Assembly (NCBI GenBank): GCA_024401645.1
Contig: JAKSKR010000021.1
Location: 1-49,191 of the forward strand
Length of the DNA: 49,191 nt
Reading direction: 5' to 3'
Source: Paludibacteraceae bacterium
Lineage (GTDB): Bacteria > Bacteroidota > Bacteroidia > Bacteroidales > Paludibacteraceae
Shown here: one piece after another, positions 41,701 through 49,111 of the stretch
Layout of the letters: every line of letters begins with the position of its first letter
Position numbering within the stretch: position 1 is the stretch's first letter
The notes under the pieces: model-generated
What the model was told of the DNA's origin: nothing
The model's input: the letters and a program-made list of their open reading frames with translations, nothing else
Databases searched by the model: none
Translations under genes and position numbers: made by a program

Positions 41701-44329
41701 TACCCTCTAGGTTGTCTATGTTGGTTACGTTGCGTTTTACCGAATCGTAGAACTTTTCGAGCACGTCAAGGTCTTTGGTCAATCCCTTGTCTTCCAAAAG
41801 TTCAACCATGTGCTGCATGCTGCGGCTGACGGCATTGTTCCTTACGAACTCATATTCAGCGAACAACGCATCGAACACTGGGCGGGTTATCAGGTGCTGG
41901 GCAAGCATTTCAATGGCTTGTGGGCCATCAATGCTGTCGTTGATGTTCTTCTTCAAACCTTCCAAGAAGTTCTCAAACTCTTCTTTGTGGACACCCTCCT
42001 TCAACACCATCTGGGTAATGCGGGCTATAAAGTTCTTGGCAACTTCGCCAACCTCTTTCGCCCAGTTCTCCCAATAAAGTCGGTCACCACATTTCTCTAC
42101 CAACTTGGCATAAATACCTTCCTTCAGTTCTCCAAAACGGAGGGTGAGCTGCTTGCCTACTTCATCAGCACCAAGCACTACAGCATCGTCGGCATCTTGC
42201 TTGTCGTCGTCGCCCCCCAACGCTACGCCACCAATGGTAATCTTGCGTGATGGGTCGTCTGTCGGATCGTTCTTCTTCCTGTTTAGGTTAATTTTATTTA
42301 CCTCGGCATTGAAGTTGTCGTCGTGGCTTCGCAATGCGTTCAATATGCTCCAAACCACCTCGAAGGTGGTACTGTTGTTCAACACCTCTTCCGGCTTCTG
42401 GTTTTCGTCCACCACAATAGGAATGATGATGTAGCCGTATTTCTTCTCTTCAGGGGTTCCCTTCTTAAAGTTTCGCATAATTCGGCCCACACTCTGCACG
42501 ACGTCGACCTGGCTGTTACGGGCCGATAGGAACAACACGGCATCGAGGGCTGGCACATCCACTCCCTCGCTCAAGCACCTTACGTTGGTTATTACCTTGC
42601 AGACGTTCTCGTTTTCGGGTTCTTCTCTTAACCACTGCAATTTTTCATTGCGTTGCATCGAGTCCATGCTGCCATCTATGTGTTTGGCTTCAATCAATAC
42701 GGCTTTGTTCTTCTCGCTATCGTTCAGGCTGTTGTAATAGTCTTGCGAGAGTTGTGGCAACACGGCAGCCACGTTCTTCGATGTTCCCGGCTTGCCCAAG
42801 TCGCCAATTGACGAACAGAAGGCAAGCGCGCGGTGCATTTTCCTTGGGTCCACTTCCCAAGTCTTGCCGCCATCGCCTTTCACTTGTTTCGCAAGGCCGT
42901 TTATAACGCCAATCAGCTTGGTTGTGTCGTCAAAGTCAAATTCCTTACTCAAGGGATTTTCCACTTTCTCCTTAATGTTTGCCGGTAGGTCGCTACCGTT
43001 AACTGTCAGCACCAACACCTTATAGTCGGTCAGTAATCCATGTTCTACCGCATAGCTGAAGTTCACGCGGAAGAACTCCTTTCCATAGATGTCTTCATCG
43101 TCCATCGAGAAGAGGATCGCATCCTTTTCTGCCGCCTTCTTCTGTGCACTTTCGCCATAAAGGCGTGGGGTAGCGGTCATGTACAGGCGCTTCTTGCCCT
43201 GCACATTCTTGTCGTCGTGTATCTTGGTGAAACTGCTTTCGTTGTCTCTGTCCTTCATTACACCTGTTGTGCGGTGCGCCTCGTCACAGACTATATAGTC
43301 GAAGACGCCATACTCGCCGTTTGTTTCCTTCAAGATGGCTTTCTGCGCTTCACTTACGGCATCCACACTCTGGTAGGTGCTGAACACCACCACCATGCCA
43401 TTGCCTTGCTCGCTGTACTTTCTGTAGAGCTTCAGCTGTTTTGCAATGGTGTCTGCATTCGTGGTTGCAGGCAACGGCAAGTCTATTATGCTGTCTTCCT
43501 TGTCGTCGAAGTTGTTGTTCTTTTTGGTAATCTTGCTGCTCTTGCTGTCGCTACAGATGCAGACTGCCTTAAACGGTTTCTTGCTGTCGGCACTCCAGTC
43601 GTTCAGTGCCTGGCCAAGCAAGGCAATGCTTGGCACCATAAACAGAATTAGTCCCTTGCTGTCGGTCAGCTGTTCCACAAGGTTCAGCGCCGTGTAGGTC
43701 TTACCCGTACCGCAAGCCATAACCAGCTTGCCTCGGTTGTTACCTTCCTCAACGAAGTGGGTTCTTGCCTTGCTTATGGCCTTCAGCTGGTGCTCCATCA
43801 GTTGTTTGCCAGCCAAGCGTGCATCGTTGCCCTGGCTGCCACCTTCCAGCTTGGCCCAGTCCACCGGACTCATTTCCAAGTCCTTCAATCCTATGCGCTG
43901 AACGGGTGGATTCTGGTTGGCTATTGTTTGTGTGGCAGTAGGTCCCCAATGGTCGGTGGTCGAAATCCATAGTCTAATGCTGAAGCCTACAGTCTTCAAG
44001 GTGACCTCGTCGGTGAAACTCTTGCTCGAAGTAGAAAGGAAGGTGTCTACTGCAGGTTTGTCAATAATGGCGTTTTCGTCATAGCACTTGCACTGTATAG
44101 CCCAATATTCGCCCTCGTCGGTGCGTGCCACAAGGTCTATGCCGGTGTCTTTCCCGCCAAATTCGGCTTTTGCCGGAAATTCTTCCCACAGCCACACTTT
44201 TTCTAGTAGGTTGCAGTACCGAGGGTCCGATTTCAGCCATCTTTGCATCAGTTTTTCAAAGAATGCACCTTTTTGGCGTTCGGTTACAGAATGCTGTCTA
44301 ATTTTAGCGAGAATGTCGAAAATGCTCAT
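38765..44329 (-). CDS. type ISP restriction-modification enzyme with C-terminal S24 domain
   Basis: One polypeptide of 1,854 residues. Order: Mrr-like nuclease (D65 in GIDLVA; Q79 and K81 in QCKCY); helicase with Walker A ACGTGKT (K210) and DEAH box (D349); helical coupler; N6-adenine methylase with LDPFTGTG (D938) and NPPYS (N1047); target-recognition region (about 1250-1650); and a last 130 residues that form a LexA/UmuD-like S24 domain with GQSMQPKIEDGD (S1760) and TIKEYR (K1807). The first parts are the plan of single-chain ISP enzymes such as LlaGI, which translocate DNA and cut; those end near 1,570 residues, so the S24 tail is an addition. Both S24 catalytic residues are present. The recognition region is AT-rich compared with the rest. 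The leader is long and structured (44330-44779). Confidence 0.93.
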   Translation of the reverse strand: MSIFDILAKIRQHSVTERQKGAFFEKLMQRWLKSDPRYCNLLEKVWLWEEFPAKAEFGGKDTGIDLVARTDEGEYWAIQCKCYDENAIIDKPAVDTFLSTSSKSFTDEVTLKTVGFSIRLWISTTDHWGPTATQTIANQNPPVQRIGLKDLEMSPVDWAKLEGGSQGNDARLAGKQLMEHQLKAISKARTHFVEEGNNRGKLVMACGTGKTYTALNLVEQLTDSKGLILFMVPSIALLGQALNDWSADSKKPFKAVCICSDSKSSKITKKNNNFDDKEDSIIDLPLPATTNADTIAKQLKLYRKYSEQGNGMVVVFSTYQSVDAVSEAQKAILKETNGEYGVFDYIVCDEAHRTTGVMKDRDNESSFTKIHDDKNVQGKKRLYMTATPRLYGESAQKKAAEKDAILFSMDDEDIYGKEFFRVNFSYAVEHGLLTDYKVLVLTVNGSDLPANIKEKVENPLSKEFDFDDTTKLIGVINGLAKQVKGDGGKTWEVDPRKMHRALAFCSSIGDLGKPGTSKNVAAVLPQLSQDYYNSLNDSEKNKAVLIEAKHIDGSMDSMQRNEKLQWLREEPENENVCKVITNVRCLSEGVDVPALDAVLFLSARNSQVDVVQSVGRIMRNFKKGTPEEKKYGYIIIPIVVDENQKPEEVLNNSTTFEVVWSILNALRSHDDNFNAEVNKINLNRKKNDPTDDPSRKITIGGVALGGDDDKQDADDAVVLGADEVGKQLTLRFGELKEGIYAKLVEKCGDRLYWENWAKEVGEVAKNFIARITQMVLKEGVHKEEFENFLEGLKKNINDSIDGPQAIEMLAQHLITRPVFDALFAEYEFVRNNAVSRSMQHMVELLEDKGLTKDLDVLEKFYDSVKRNVTNIDNLEGKQSIIKSLYEKFFKGAFPLTVEKLGIVYTPVECVDFIIRSVNDILKQEFDTSLTEENVHILDPFTGTGTFITRLMQSGLIKKEDLERKYLNEIHCNEIVLLAYYIADVNIESVFHDIVKRDQYLPYDGICLTDTFQLNETGDNDIFSQLFPENSERLKKQKKAPVRVVIGNPPYSVGQKSANDNAQNLSYEKLDSRIASTYAKNTSATNKNSLYDSYIKAFRWASDRINANGNKDGGIVAFISNGAWLDGNAQDGMRKCFEDEFSSIYVLNLRGNQRTSGELSRKEGGKIFGSGSRTPIAITFLVKNPKAENKKAVIHYHDIGDYLSREDKLKKVKEFRSLGSGKIDWQIIEPNDKYDWINQRDGVFDTLIMIGDKDDKSNKQTIFNPIYSRGLATARDAWCYCFNERQLECQLKESIAFYNENRMNFITQKNNGSNASLRDILKYDSTKGSWNRSLINFCEKNVEIKFTNSSVRESLYRPFTRQHGYFDKYMNDMIYLLPQILPEKSTDNLIITVPGIGNNKDFSLIITGLLPDLGLHSATQCFPLYWYEERGEKKAGNQLELFEQEDGEGKYIRHDGISDWILKEVRSRYGNLTSISKEDIFYYVYGILHSEEYRTRFADDLRKSLPRIPIVDKVANFVAFSKAGRALAELHLNYEQVEPCPEVKVTETQKHENCIDEETGETILNGDAFNYYKVEKMRFPTGKKAKDKPSTIVYNSHITIENIPAEAYDYVVNGKSAIEWIMERYAVTTDKDSLIKNDCNDWSKEHNQPRYILDLLLSVINVSVKTIAIVNQLPALNLGGATAKSEAVQPENIKPMAEIVEEVAEADKYVTHLPVFNLKAACGAFEDNELPSVKGWLSIEGSGVHPKGDETYFVCQAKGQSMQPKIEDGDMVICRFYTPQSAGSRNGKMVIAQISEFDSDYDGRYTIKEYRSEKNADGSRKSITLYPLNKDYSPIELNEEDDVRVVAEVLGVVRG

Positions 44330-44420
44330 GGTTTATAGCTCTTTTCCGACCTGATGGCGAAGAGCCTAAACCGAACACACAAGGGCTGTTTGCCTGAAAA
44401 AAAGGCGCAGAAATTCCCTT

Positions 44421-44450
44421 ACCCGCCGAAAAGCGCTCTTTTCGGCGGGT
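44421..44450 (-). promoter_or_regulatory. perfect 13-bp hairpin in the ISP leader
   Basis: ACCCGCCGAAAAG (44421-44433) pairs exactly with CTTTTCGGCGGGT (44438-44450) around CGCT. On the minus strand it is followed by GTAAGGG, not a T-run, so it is not an ordinary terminator. It sits 92 bases before the start codon. Confidence 0.65.
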
Positions 44451-44540
44451 TAAATAGTTGTTCAATTGGGTAGGTGGGCTCGTCCCCAACTGGGTCGGTT
44501 GGGTTAGAGCGTTCTGCTATTCCATATCATGCAAACAAAT

Positions 44541-44688
44541 AGGGCCTGACTAAACACACGAAGCGTGGGCAAATGCTTACCTACGCTTCGGGTGCTTGGC
44601 CAGACCCTCATATACAGATAAACACCACCCACGCAAGGCGCGGGCGTTGCTTTTATCATTCTGTATATGAACTTCTTTGCGGCCAAGC
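44541..44688 (-). ncRNA. candidate structured RNA in the ISP leader
   Basis: Several exact pairings are nested in 148 bases. GCTTGGCC (44594-44601) pairs with GGCCAAGC (44681-44688); inside it TCATATACAG (44608-44617) pairs with CTGTATATGA (44661-44670), ATAAA with TTTAT, and CCC-CGC with GCG-GGG around AAG. Beside it CGAAGCGT (44559-44566) pairs with ACGCTTCG (44583-44590). A consensus promoter lies upstream at 44780, on the strand of the ISP gene. There is no credible reading frame. It could be a cis-acting leader element or a separate small RNA; I do not recognise the family. Confidence 0.5.
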
Positions 44689-44779
44689 TTTGAAGCGTTT
44701 CCAGAATAAATAGCGACGCTATTAATTGAATTTCGTATGTCACAACTATGTCCCTAAAAATAGGGTGCAAAGTGCCTTG

Positions 44780-44787
44780 CAAAAATA
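44780..44787 (-). promoter_or_regulatory. -7 promoter box upstream of the ISP leader
   Basis: TATTTTTG on the minus strand fits the consensus. Transcription from here would give a leader of about 440 bases before the ISP start at 44329. Confidence 0.5.
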
Positions 44788-44917
44788 AGCAAACGTGAAA
44801 AAAATCACAATATCTCCCTACTATCCATTATCAACATTTTCCTTATTTTTATTGCTAATGTTCCTGTTACCTTATTCCTTCACCTAGATTCCCGTCATTT
44901 CAACGTTAGCAACCTTC

Positions 44918-44970
44918 AAATGCGCATAAGCGCATTCAATTCGTGTCAATTCGTCCCGCCTGGCGTATGC
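44918..44970. repeat. intergenic repeat family A, copy 4 (truncated)
   Basis: ATGCGCATAAGCGCAT then ATTCGTGTCAATTCG, stopping after the degraded palindrome CCCGCCTGGCG. Confidence 0.65.
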
Positions 44971-44991
44971 GTGCACGAGCATGACTATTGT

Positions 44992-45045
44992 CGCGGTGGG
45001 GCTCTGTCCCACCGCAATTCTCACAGGCGGGGCTCTGTCCCGCCT
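44992..45045. repeat. two strong GCTCTGT-loop hairpins (family C)
   Basis: GCGGTGGG (44993-45000) pairs with CCCACCGC (45008-45015), and AGGCGGG (45025-45031) pairs with CCCGCCT (45039-45045). Both enclose the same loop GCTCTGT. Confidence 0.75.
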
Positions 45046-45055
45046 CACCAAAACA

Positions 45056-45170
45056 AATATGCGCATAGCGCATTAAATTCGTGTCATTAGCAACGCCCCG
45101 GCGTTCATTCGCGAAATATCCTTACCCACCAACCATCCGTGAAATCCGTGCAATTCGTTGATGCCCATCT
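45056..45170. repeat. intergenic repeat family A, copy 5
   Basis: ATGCGCATAGCGCAT, ATTCGTGTCATTAGC, palindrome AACGCCCCGGCGTT, GCGAAATATCC, CCGTGAAATCCGTG. Almost identical to copy 6. Confidence 0.85.
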
Positions 45171-45290
45171 GTTGTGCGTCTCACCCGAGGTTAAACCCAC
45201 GGGCTATACGCATACGTCGCGCCTTCAGCGCTGTCCCTGCAACCTCATCTCTTCACCTAGATTCCCGTCATTTCAACGTTAGCAATCTTC

Positions 45291-45405
45291 AAATGCGCAT
45301 AGCGCATTAAATTCGTGTCATTAGCAACGCCCCGGCGTTCATTCGCGAAATATCCTTACCCACCAACCATCCGTGAAATCCGTGCAATTCGTTGGCGACC
45401 ATCTG
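45291..45405. repeat. intergenic repeat family A, copy 6
   Basis: Matches copy 5 over about 105 bases, diverging only after AATTCGTTG. It ends 50 bases before the 3' end of the GH13 gene. Confidence 0.85.
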
Positions 45406-45457
45406 TTGCGGCGTCTTGCCCGGGTTGAAACCTCGGGCTACGCATATCTCGTTCCTC

Positions 45458-46546
45458 TCAAAACAAGCATTCCCTCACTGCCAAGTCAGCAAAAAGTTTT
45501 CCACTGAAAATGCTCTCCTTGTGCGTCATTCCCGCCTCGGTTCCATAGTATAGGATGAACGGCTTGCCCTGTTGTTGGCTGAAAAAGATAGCTTCATCTA
45601 CCAGCGTGCGGTCGCCCTTGCATTCAAACAAGATGCGGTTGGTGTCGTGATTGTCGAGGAAGAGAAACAGCTTGAACCCCCTCGGATACCTGGCAAAGTG
45701 ATGTCTGACCTCCTTCTCTAGCTGCCTGTTGTCCAGTATGCGCTCGCCCTTGGCAATGTGCGAAAGCAAGATGTCGCGGTAACGGAAATCGAGAATCCCG
45801 TCCAACTCGCCCACATAGTCCCTTTGCAGTTCCTCTTGGCTGATGCCATGGTGCTGCTTGTGCCAAATGTTTTTAAGGTGTGTGGTTGCCATTAGGGTAG
45901 TGTCTATGCCAATTCCCCATGCTTCGCCAAAGAAGACCTTCTTCGGAAACGCCTGTTTCATCTCCTTCATCCAGTACCGCCAGAATGCGAACGAAGGACC
46001 AATAATGTGGTCAATGCGTAAACCGTCGAAACCCAATCCGCACCAATATTTTGCCACATCGGTCATGTAGTCTCTGGCTTCGTGAAAGTCGAGGTTCAAC
46101 TTGGGAAGTTCGTCAAAGTTAAGGAACGATTTATAGGTGCCGTTGGCATTGAAGTAGAACCAATTGCGGTAGCGGCTACCTGGGTGCGACTTCGCCTCGG
46201 TGAAGAACGGATGTGTAAAGTCGCAGTGGTTGGGAACGAAGTCGGTTACGATGTGCATGCCGTGGCTGTGCACTATCTCAATCAGTCGCTTAAGGTCGTC
46301 GAGGGTGCCGAAGTGCGGATCGACTTGCTCAAAGTCGGTAATGTGGTAGCCGTGGTAGTTGCGGCTGGTGCAGATGGGCGACAGCCACAGGGCATTGTAA
46401 CCCAGTTCCTGAATGTAGTCGAGCCGCTCGGTTATGCCGTTAAGGGTTCCACCCAGAAACTTGTTCTCATTTTTCAGTTGCTTGTTGCCCGAAAAACGGT
46501 CTACCAGAATGTGGTATATGCGTGCATTGTCAATCCAGTTCTTCAT
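45458..46546 (-). CDS. GH13 alpha-amylase-family glycoside hydrolase
   Basis: A cytoplasmic protein of 362 residues (no signal peptide). The GH13 motifs are all present: region I TDFVPNH (101-107), region II GLRIDH with nucleophile D179, region III FFGEAW with acid E208, and region [11 protein letters not shown]. Retaining cleavage or transfer on alpha-1,4 or 1,6 glucans or small glucosides is expected; the exact specificity is not determinable. It is short because the usual C-terminal beta domain is nearly absent (the chain ends soon after [10 protein letters not shown]), as in some compact GH13 members; truncation by the repeats downstream is another possibility. The gene is separated from the HEAT-like gene by the element at 46571-46748. 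Confidence 0.9.
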   Translation of the reverse strand: MKNWIDNARIYHILVDRFSGNKQLKNENKFLGGTLNGITERLDYIQELGYNALWLSPICTSRNYHGYHITDFEQVDPHFGTLDDLKRLIEIVHSHGMHIVTDFVPNHCDFTHPFFTEAKSHPGSRYRNWFYFNANGTYKSFLNFDELPKLNLDFHEARDYMTDVAKYWCGLGFDGLRIDHIIGPSFAFWRYWMKEMKQAFPKKVFFGEAWGIGIDTTLMATTHLKNIWHKQHHGISQEELQRDYVGELDGILDFRYRDILLSHIAKGERILDNRQLEKEVRHHFARYPRGFKLFLFLDNHDTNRILFECKGDRTLVDEAIFFSQQQGKPFILYYGTEAGMTHKESIFSGKLFADLAVRECLF

Positions 46547-46570
46547 TCCTTATCGTTTTAATGTCTTCTA

Positions 46571-46748
46571 AGAAGCTGTTTAAATTTTTTTATTGGCGAA
46601 TTTTATGAGAGATTTTTTAGGATAGTTTGAATGGTTTTGAAAGGAGCAATGGGAACTCCATTGTGACTGAAAAACGAATCAAAATAGACAAAAAAGATCC
46701 ATAAAATGCCCAATAAGAATTACTTCGTAAAATTTTTAAACAGCTTCT
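46571..46748. mobile_element. 178-bp MITE-like element with inverted ends
   Basis: The left end is AGAAGCTGTTTAAA followed by TTATTGG; the right end, read inversely, is AGAAGCTGTTTAAA with a later TTATTGGG. There is no coding capacity. The right end overlaps the 3' end of the gene at 46736-47269. Relics lie at 3705-3743 and 4549-4593. It is probably mobilised in trans by an insertion-sequence transposase not in this window. No clear target duplication was found. Confidence 0.65.
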
Positions 46749-47269
46749 AAACGGTGCAGTTTCTTCATGGCGTTCTTCTTTGCACTAGCCAGCCCAGGCT
46801 GAAGGCCTTCGTTGTCCATCACGCCAAGAATGGTTTTCAGTTCCGTGCAAAGTTCGGGGTAGAAGGTGCAGAGTTTGGTGGCAAGGTGAATGCACAGTGC
46901 CCTTGTACCCACTGGCCATTTTAGGTTGACGATGTTTTCGAGGCAGAAATCGAGCAGGTCGGTACGTATTTCATCCTTGTCAAAATCCATGTCTCTTAAC
47001 AAGGCTAGCAGCATACGGCGGTTGCTGGTGTCGTCAGTTTTCAGCAGCGTGTCAATCAGTGTATCCTTTCGGGGGACGATGTGCGTTTTGAAATCGGAAG
47101 GTAACAGGTGCTGAATGCACCAAAGGGCATTGTTCGAAACCCTCTTGTCGCTATCATCCATAAGGGTGAGTAATGTGTCAATCACCCTCTTGTCGCCGTT
47201 TGCCATTTGGACAATCTCGTCTATGTCTTTTTTGTGTATGCGGTCTTTCAACCTTTCTTCTAGTGCCAT
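46736..47269 (-). CDS. HEAT-like helical protein
   Basis: A protein of 177 residues, all helical, with HEAT-repeat character: DKRVIDTLLTLMDDSDKRVS then NNALWCIQHLL, and later NRRMLLALLRDMD and GTRALCIHLATKLC. HEAT proteins are protein-binding scaffolds; the partner is unknown. A consensus promoter lies at 47287-47294. The last three residues (EAV) and the TAA stop are encoded by the end of the element at 46571-46748, so the original C-terminus may have been slightly different. Confidence 0.7.
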   Translation of the reverse strand: MALEERLKDRIHKKDIDEIVQMANGDKRVIDTLLTLMDDSDKRVSNNALWCIQHLLPSDFKTHIVPRKDTLIDTLLKTDDTSNRRMLLALLRDMDFDKDEIRTDLLDFCLENIVNLKWPVGTRALCIHLATKLCTFYPELCTELKTILGVMDNEGLQPGLASAKKNAMKKLHRLEAV

Positions 47270-47286
47270 ACTTTTAGCCTTTCTTG

Positions 47287-47294
47287 CAAAGATA
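47287..47294 (-). promoter_or_regulatory. -7 promoter box of the HEAT-like gene
   Basis: TATCTTTG on the minus strand, 18 bases before the start at 47269, leaving a leader of about 10 bases. Confidence 0.6.
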
Positions 47295-47355
47295 GTCTAA
47301 CTTTAGCTTTATGCGACCAATAAGTACTCTTTTCTTATCTATCGGGGGGCTCTAT

Positions 47356-47411
47356 AAAAAAGCAGTGGCTGGAAAAAAGCAGTGGCTGGCACCATTTGGT
47401 GTCAGCCACTG
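47356..47411 (-). terminator. terminator with duplicated 3' arm
   Basis: The stem 47380-47393 with 47398-47411 (14 bp including one G-T) is followed on the minus strand by six T. Then CCAGCCACTGC and TTTTTT occur a second time. It ends the FISUMP gene transcript. Confidence 0.8.
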
Positions 47412-47432
47412 GCTATATTCAGTTTGCAAGCT

Positions 47433-49109
47433 TCACTTTACCACTGCACGTACATACATGGTCCATGAACGCATTGCTGTATCTCTTTCTATTTTTGAGT
47501 ATCCTGCATATTCATTTGGATCAACCTCTATAGCATTGATTTCATTAGAGGTTTTGTCTGACAAGGTCGAAGAACCATAAAAGGTGACTTCTCCAAAATG
47601 ACTTATGCCAGTCCAGTAGCCTTCATGTGGTAAGAAGATGGTGTTTCCGTTCTCCTAGCTAGTGCCCAACATACCCGTAATTCCGCTGTTGTTGTAGTTG
47701 GAAACCTTTTCCCACGTGCAGCCATCAATCAATTCCTTCTGTTCCAAATCGGTTGGTGTACGCCATGCGTCTCCCCAATTAACGGTGGCAGCATCGTCTT
47801 CTGGCTCAAGGGTTCGAAGGTTGTCAACAGTACCTTCTTTTTCGTTGATGCAGTACTTTGTGTATTTTCCCGATTCTATATACTTATAATTTCTGTTGAT
47901 GGCGAAATATGGTTCGGTGTTAGCCCATGCATACTGACTGCCTCTTTCGTCGATGCTTTTTGCTCCCACGTTGTAGGTCGCCCATTTGGTGCCGCTCTTT
48001 AAGCCTAGGTCAACATAAGAATAGCCGTCAACCTTTCCGCTTTCCGCTACACCTTCCAATTTTTGACTTTCGTCTTCCACTTCGTAGTTGACTTCCACAA
48101 CCATTTGGGCGTCGTAACTATGTACTTTACCGTCGGTTGTTTTAATGAACATGGTGTGTTTTTTTACCGTGTTGTTTGCGTGTTCGGTTTCAACACCGTT
48201 GGCACTCACTACGGCACGGGCATTTAAGCCGATATAACGCTCCATCCAATAAGAGGCGACACCTTTTGGAGTACAATATAAACAAGAACTATAGTTATTG
48301 TAATCAAGTGCGTCCGAAAGTGCGTTCGAAAGGTAGTAGGCGTAACCACCATTGGCTGCATGTTTGTAAAAACGACTCCAGCCTGCAGGAATAAAGATGG
48401 TGTTGCCATTTGCATTACTGGTTCCCAAATATCCGTCCTGCTTTGTTCCCTTGAAATCTTCGACGTATTCCCAAATACAACCTTCTGCCAATTCGTCTTG
48501 CTCGGTAGGTGTTGGCAAGCGCCAACCATTTCCCCAATTGGCTATAACAGCGTCGTCTTCCGCTTCAAGTACTGTCTTATTATCAACAATGCCATATTTT
48601 TCATTGGTGCAGTATTTCGTAAAGTCGTGAGAAATATTGTCCGACTCTGGCTCGCTCCATTTGTAGGTTGCCCATGAAAAATCGTTTTTCGTTTCAGTTT
48701 CACCCCAAGCAAAGTAAAGTCCGGTTTCACTTGGTAAGGAAGCCCCCACATTGTAGGTTGCCCACTTTGTGCCACTCTTTAGTCCAAGGTCTACGTAAGA
48801 ATAGCCGTCAACAGCACCACTCACCGTAAGCCCTTGTGTAGCATCTTTTACCAACATTTCTTCAAAATAGATAGAAGAAATGTCCTTAACTGCAAAGGTG
48901 TCATTTGCTCCGTTGGTGGTTATTACATGCATGTTGGCCTTATGCATAGGTTCGCCGCCATCTTCATTGCCACTTTCTTCATTGCCACCTTCTTCATTGC
49001 CACCTTCTTCATTGCCACCTTCTTCATTGCCGTTACCTTCTTCCTCCAGCCGGGTGCGTGAGCGCTCGGTCAGTTCCCACGGCGTATGGGAGCGCTGAAA
49101 GTGCGACAT
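47433..49109 (-). pseudogene. FISUMP-type surface protein gene interrupted by a TAG codon
   Basis: The frame runs for 484 codons from 49109, meets TAG at 47655-47657, and then continues in the same frame for 73 sense codons (ENGNTIFLPHEGYW to SWTMYVRAVVK) before TGA at 47433-47435. Two FISUMP-like domains are recognisable: one after GYSYVDLGLKSGTKWATYNV near residue 105, the second from near residue 365. The TAG falls at the LGTSxxNGNTIF motif of the second domain, where the sister gene at 19233 has K, so a single A-to-T change explains it. The N-terminus has no signal peptide. Its first 24 residues (MSHFQRSHTP and onwards) are a translation of a family B repeat, followed by GNEEG tandem repeats, so the original 5' end has been lost or replaced. 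It may still yield a truncated protein. Confidence 0.8.
48961..49035. repeat. five tandem 15-bp repeats
   Basis: TCTTCATTGCCACCT is repeated five times with small changes, encoding GNEEG units on the minus strand. The unit length keeps the frame, so copy-number change would alter a linker length only. Confidence 0.85.
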
Positions 49110-49111
49110 CC
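49044..49111. repeat. intergenic repeat family B, copy 4, fused to a reading frame
   Basis: CCGGGTGCGTGAGCGCTCGG and GGAGCGCTGAAAGTGCGAC match copies 1 to 3. Its ATG (in GGATGTCGCAC on the minus strand) is the first possible start of the gene at 47433-49109. The remaining 80 bases to the window end are AT-rich with nothing recognisable. Confidence 0.8.

Larger units (their letters stand above)
44881..45290. repeat. partly duplicated repeat-rich segment
   Basis: CACCTAGATTCCCGTCATTT followed by CAACGTTAGCAA occurs at 44881 and again at 45253, each time leading into a family A unit. The whole stretch 44788-45457 is gene-free and made of families A and C plus this duplication. A truncated family B fragment (GCGCCTTCAGCGCTG) lies near 45217. 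Confidence 0.7.

Noticed and set aside
44504..44782. 92-residue frame upstream of the ISP gene
   Set aside because: No ATG at its start, and it overlaps the stems of the structured leader; the composition is not protein-like.
44881..45405. possible CRISPR array
   Set aside because: The repeated units are over 100 bases, unevenly spaced and internally palindromic; there are no uniform spacers and no cas genes.
47433..49109. TAG recoded as an amino acid in this genome
   Set aside because: Other intact genes here end in TAG at the expected length, so a local nonsense mutation is simpler.
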